A stretch of DNA of 8,895 nucleotides. It comes from CAYJOG01 sp964371695 [NCBI: uncultured bacterium]. GTDB lineage: Bacteria > CAYJOG01. A model generated the notes under the pieces. It did no database searches. It saw nothing but the letters and a program-made list of their open reading frames with translations, and had not been told where the DNA came from. Position 1 is the first letter of the stretch. The number at the start of each line of letters is the position of its first letter. The stretch covers positions 1-8,895 of the forward strand of contig CAYJOG010000084.1 of the NCBI GenBank assembly GCA_964371695.1, read 5' to 3'. A program made the translations under genes and the position numbers. This document shows positions 6,561 through 8,895 of this stretch, one piece after another.

Positions 6561-6831
6561 GTTAGAGCATTTTCGGAAATGGTAGAGCAAAAGGGGGGGG
6601 GGTCGCCTCACCCCTTTTTTGGGGGGGGGCGGAAGGATTTGGCGTCTGGGGCCAAATTTTACGGGTGTGGGGTTGACACAAGAAACAAAAGCCTTATTCG
6701 GTTTTTTTGCTTTTGAATAAACCCCTCACCCGGCCTTCGGCCTCCCTCTCCCCATTAAAGGGGAGAGGGGGGGGGCATGGTCTTTGGCTGCACCAAGAGG
6801 AGTACTCCATCAATTCCGAAAATGCTCTAAC
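6561..6831. mobile_element. MITE-like element of 271 bp with 20-bp terminal inverted repeats
   Basis: GTTAGAGCATTTTCGGAA at 6561-6578 is the exact reverse complement of the matching right end (6814-6831). One mismatch and one further pair extend the repeat to 20 bp. No transposase or credible ORF lies between, so it would be non-autonomous. If the terminal TA inside each end is the duplicated target, the repeats proper start at GAGCATTTTC, which would suit IS630 or some IS5-group elements; this family guess is weak. The inside contains three G-runs of 9-10, a long CCCTCTCCCC hairpin and a run of T's. It sits between the end of the large membrane-protein gene and the promoter of the transporter operon. 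Confidence 0.65.
6732..6769. repeat. Common intergenic hairpin (CCCTCACCCGGCCTTCGGCC-type) inside the MITE
   Basis: GGCC-TTC-GGCC (6732-6742) is followed by CCCTCTCCCC (6744-6753) pairing perfectly with GGGGAGAGGG (6760-6769) around ATTAAA, a 10-bp stem. Sequences of this style recur between genes in many Proteobacteria. It may be a repeat that the element carried along or the core of the element itself. Confidence 0.6.
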
Positions 6832-6852
6832 AGGGTGTTTATCAACACCCTG
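6831..6852 (-). terminator. Terminator-like hairpin after the large membrane-protein gene
   Basis: CAGGGTGTT (6831-6839) pairs perfectly with AACACCCTG (6844-6852), a 9-bp stem with a 4-nt loop, directly after the TAG stop (6855-6853, minus strand). In the gene's direction the next bases are TTAGAGCATTTT, only a poor T-tract because the MITE end begins there; insertion of the element may have cut off an original T-run. Confidence 0.5.
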
Positions 6853-8895
6853 CTAACGGGGCATCGGTCGATTTTCCGGCAGGTCTTCGGGATAAACCGC
6901 GCCGGTTTCTTTTTTCGTGGTGTTCAGGATTTTTTCCAGCCAGGTCTCTTTGGGGGCAAACCGCTGGGCGGCGTCTACATAAGCCACACCCCCGGCAAAG
7001 TTTTTTTCACTCAGGGCATTCTTGAACTGGTAAACCATGCGGTAATTGATGTAGGCCCGGTGACTCTGCGCCGCCATGCGTCGCCATTTTTTCCGCTCAA
7101 GCCGGGAGGGGGCGTTTTGGGATAACCATTGGGCCGATTCATAGGCCTGGGCGGTGAGAAGGTTTTCCTCGGTAGAGCGCTGGGCCAGTTCCAGGGCTTT
7201 CTTTTTCATGCCCAGGGCGGTCAGGGTGTTCAGCCATTCCGTGTCGGCAAAATCGGCGGTGGTGCGGGCGATTTTTCGGGCGGTGTTGCGGTGGCCCAGG
7301 GCAAAGTGCGACAAGACGGTTTCATACTGGTAAATGTCTTTGTAGGCAGGGAGTTTGCCCAGTTCTTTGAGGGCTTTCAGGCTCTGTCGTGGCCTGCCCG
7401 TGATGCGATACCACCGCGACACAAACGCATTGCCTTCGCCACGGGTCTGGCGCGAGAGCATTTGCATTTCTTTGTCCATGCGCGGTCTCAGGCCGGGGTG
7501 GTTGAACTGCGGCAGGTAATAGGAGCCTTCGTTCAGGCAGGGGCAGAACAGTTCGTAACCCGGCAGGTCTGGGGCTTTGGCCTTGGGCACGGCCACAAAA
7601 TTGTGGATGTCGAAATACACCACCTTGAAGGGGCCATCTGCCGGGAAAAAGGAATAATGCATGGCCCGTGGGCTGGTCACCGGCATGACCACCAGTTTCA
7701 CGCCATATTTTTTGATCAGCCTGCGGAAATGAGCCGGGTCTTTGGTGACATCAAAATAATCCTGATAAAACTTGTCGCTGAAAGCGAAACGCCCATCCAT
7801 GAAGGTTTTGAGCCTAGGGTAATAACGAAAGATGAACCAGCCGCCGTGGCCGTATTCGTTATAGAGCCTGCCGTGGAGTTTGTGCTTGTCTACAAAGGCC
7901 ATGGCCTGCACGGGGTAGTGTTGTTTTTCGTTGAGCGCGAGATTCCACGTGGCGGGTTTGACCTGCCAAACCGCCACCGCCGCCAGCACCAGGGCCGCCA
8001 GCCGGGGCAACAGGGCCAGACGGCTGGGCAAAAGCGCCTCGCCCTGAAAAGCAGAAAGCGACAGCAGCGAAATGGGCATGCTCAGCACCGCCAACAGCCA
8101 CAAAAAACGCACGTGCTGGTGACCCATATAAAGCACCACGCCCAGCACGGCGGCGTCTGAAAGCAGGCCCAACACCGATCGCAGGGTGTGCCACCATGCC
8201 TCTGTGGCGGGCAGGGTTTGGCTGAACCGCCGCCCGGCCTGGGCGGTGTTGAGCGCCGAAATGCCCAGCGCCACCACCGAGCACACCAGAAACCCCGCCA
8301 CGGTGGGAGAGACTTCCAGCAGAGTGGCGGATCTGAACTCCATCACAAACTGCAACACCACCGATTTTTTGTGGGCCAGCAGGAAGGTGAAAATTTTAGG
8401 CCCCCAGGGATTGATGCACGAAGCCACGATCAGCCCCAGCACACCGGCGGATCTTTTCAGCAGGTTCGAGAACGGCTCGCCCGACAGGCTCCAGTGGCGG
8501 AAAACCCACCAGCCCGACAGCAGGATGCCCACAAAAAAATAACCGTGCAGGTTGACCCACAGGATCTGCAACAGCCACAGGGGCAGCCAGTCTTTCGCGG
8601 TCAGGGGATTTTTGATGAGCAATCGGGCAGCGAAAAGCGCCACCAGCAACTGGCTGAAAAGCTCTGGTCGTTCACCAAAGCGGTATCGCAAAAAGGCCAC
8701 CAGCACCAGCAAAAACACCAGCGCCGCAGCAGGCTCGCGCAACTTGTTCACCGCCACGCGGAACCAGAGCGCAAACGCCCCCACCACCAGCACCGCCCGC
8801 AGCAGATAAATGCCCCAGATGTCCAGGGTGCGGTAGAGGAGGTAAAAAGTGACCTGCGACAGCCACTCGAATACAAACCAGGGGTGGTTTGGCTC
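6853..8895 (-). CDS. Large polytopic membrane protein, GT-C-like family of unknown function, 5' partial
   Basis: The frame stays open to the right edge, giving at least 680 residues; GTG at 8793 is not the true start because EPNHPWFVFEWLSQVTFYLLY precedes it in frame. About the first half consists of many membrane spans with conserved-looking points such as RPELFSQLL, WVNLHGYFF and CINPWGPKIF. Next comes NEYGHGGWFIFRYYP with FMDGR shortly after, which resembles the 'N-Y-WGGYLIW...VFIDGR' block of a widespread family of GT-C-like membrane proteins. The last roughly 250 residues are charged and helical, possibly TPR-like, without motifs I can name. It may use a lipid-linked donor for sugar transfer, but no catalytic residue can be assigned. 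It points the same way as the importer operon but is separated from it by a hairpin, the MITE and a promoter, so I treat it as a separate unit. Confidence 0.68.
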   Translation of the reverse strand, partial: EPNHPWFVFEWLSQVTFYLLYRTLDIWGIYLLRAVLVVGAFALWFRVAVNKLREPAAALVFLLVLVAFLRYRFGERPELFSQLLVALFAARLLIKNPLTAKDWLPLWLLQILWVNLHGYFFVGILLSGWWVFRHWSLSGEPFSNLLKRSAGVLGLIVASCINPWGPKIFTFLLAHKKSVVLQFVMEFRSATLLEVSPTVAGFLVCSVVALGISALNTAQAGRRFSQTLPATEAWWHTLRSVLGLLSDAAVLGVVLYMGHQHVRFLWLLAVLSMPISLLSLSAFQGEALLPSRLALLPRLAALVLAAVAVWQVKPATWNLALNEKQHYPVQAMAFVDKHKLHGRLYNEYGHGGWFIFRYYPRLKTFMDGRFAFSDKFYQDYFDVTKDPAHFRRLIKKYGVKLVVMPVTSPRAMHYSFFPADGPFKVVYFDIHNFVAVPKAKAPDLPGYELFCPCLNEGSYYLPQFNHPGLRPRMDKEMQMLSRQTRGEGNAFVSRWYRITGRPRQSLKALKELGKLPAYKDIYQYETVLSHFALGHRNTARKIARTTADFADTEWLNTLTALGMKKKALELAQRSTEENLLTAQAYESAQWLSQNAPSRLERKKWRRMAAQSHRAYINYRMVYQFKNALSEKNFAGGVAYVDAAQRFAPKETWLEKILNTTKKETGAVYPEDLPENRPMPR

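Noticed and set aside
6673-6700. Plus-strand TTGACA followed by TATTCG as a promoter inside the MITE
   Set aside because: The -10 box matches only 3 of 6 bases and no plus-strand gene follows.
5364-6716. 450-codon plus-strand open frame opposite the binding protein
   Set aside because: It is antisense to a convincing binding protein, has no recognisable domain, and passes through the leader and the MITE.

Overview
The window looks like a chromosomal segment of a GC-rich (about 60%) Gram-negative bacterium, most likely Pseudomonadota. Support is the Sec signal peptide on a periplasmic binding protein, the MarC family protein, the TusA-like domain and a CCCTCACCCGGCCTTCGGCC-type intergenic repeat. 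A sulfur-metabolising lineage such as Magnetococcia is possible, but that is only an impression.

Layout. Positions 1-327 hold the 3' end of a gene with a copper-amine-oxidase-N-like (stalk) domain. Positions 328-722 contain no credible gene. Instead 387-724 is a dense array of hairpins: two copies of the same four-hairpin module whose stems differ in sequence but keep their pairing, then a fifth larger hairpin, all enclosed by an 11-bp inverted repeat. A tight plus-strand cluster follows: a PLP-dependent ACC deaminase/D-cysteine desulfhydrase family enzyme (723-1784), a two-TM potassium channel with an RCK domain (1788-2810) and a MarC/NAAT membrane protein (2812-3471).

Converging on it from the minus strand is an ABC importer operon of the nitrate/sulfonate/taurine class: binding protein (5328-6380), ATPase (4249-5331) and permease (3494-4249), joined by 4-nt and 1-nt overlaps. 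The ATPase carries an N-terminal TusA-like sulfur-carrier domain with its cysteine retained. This suggests a sulfur compound as substrate and a physical link between uptake and sulfur relay.

The most striking find is upstream of this operon. A 22-codon ORF (6456-6524, minus) starts MMPVTCCCNACC, with five Cys codons in seven. A TTGACA-N18-CACAAT promoter is placed so that transcription would begin at or very near its ATG. After it come competing RNA hairpins, one of them ending in a U-tract, and the first transporter gene lacks a Shine-Dalgarno while the next two have good ones. I read this as a cysteine-responsive, probably leaderless, polycysteine attenuator controlling a sulfur importer.

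Immediately upstream of that promoter lies a 271-bp MITE-like element (6561-6831) with near-perfect 20-bp terminal inverted repeats, three long G-runs and a common intergenic hairpin. Beyond it is a terminator-like hairpin and the 3' part (at least 680 codons) of a large polytopic membrane protein of a GT-C-like family, which runs off the right edge.
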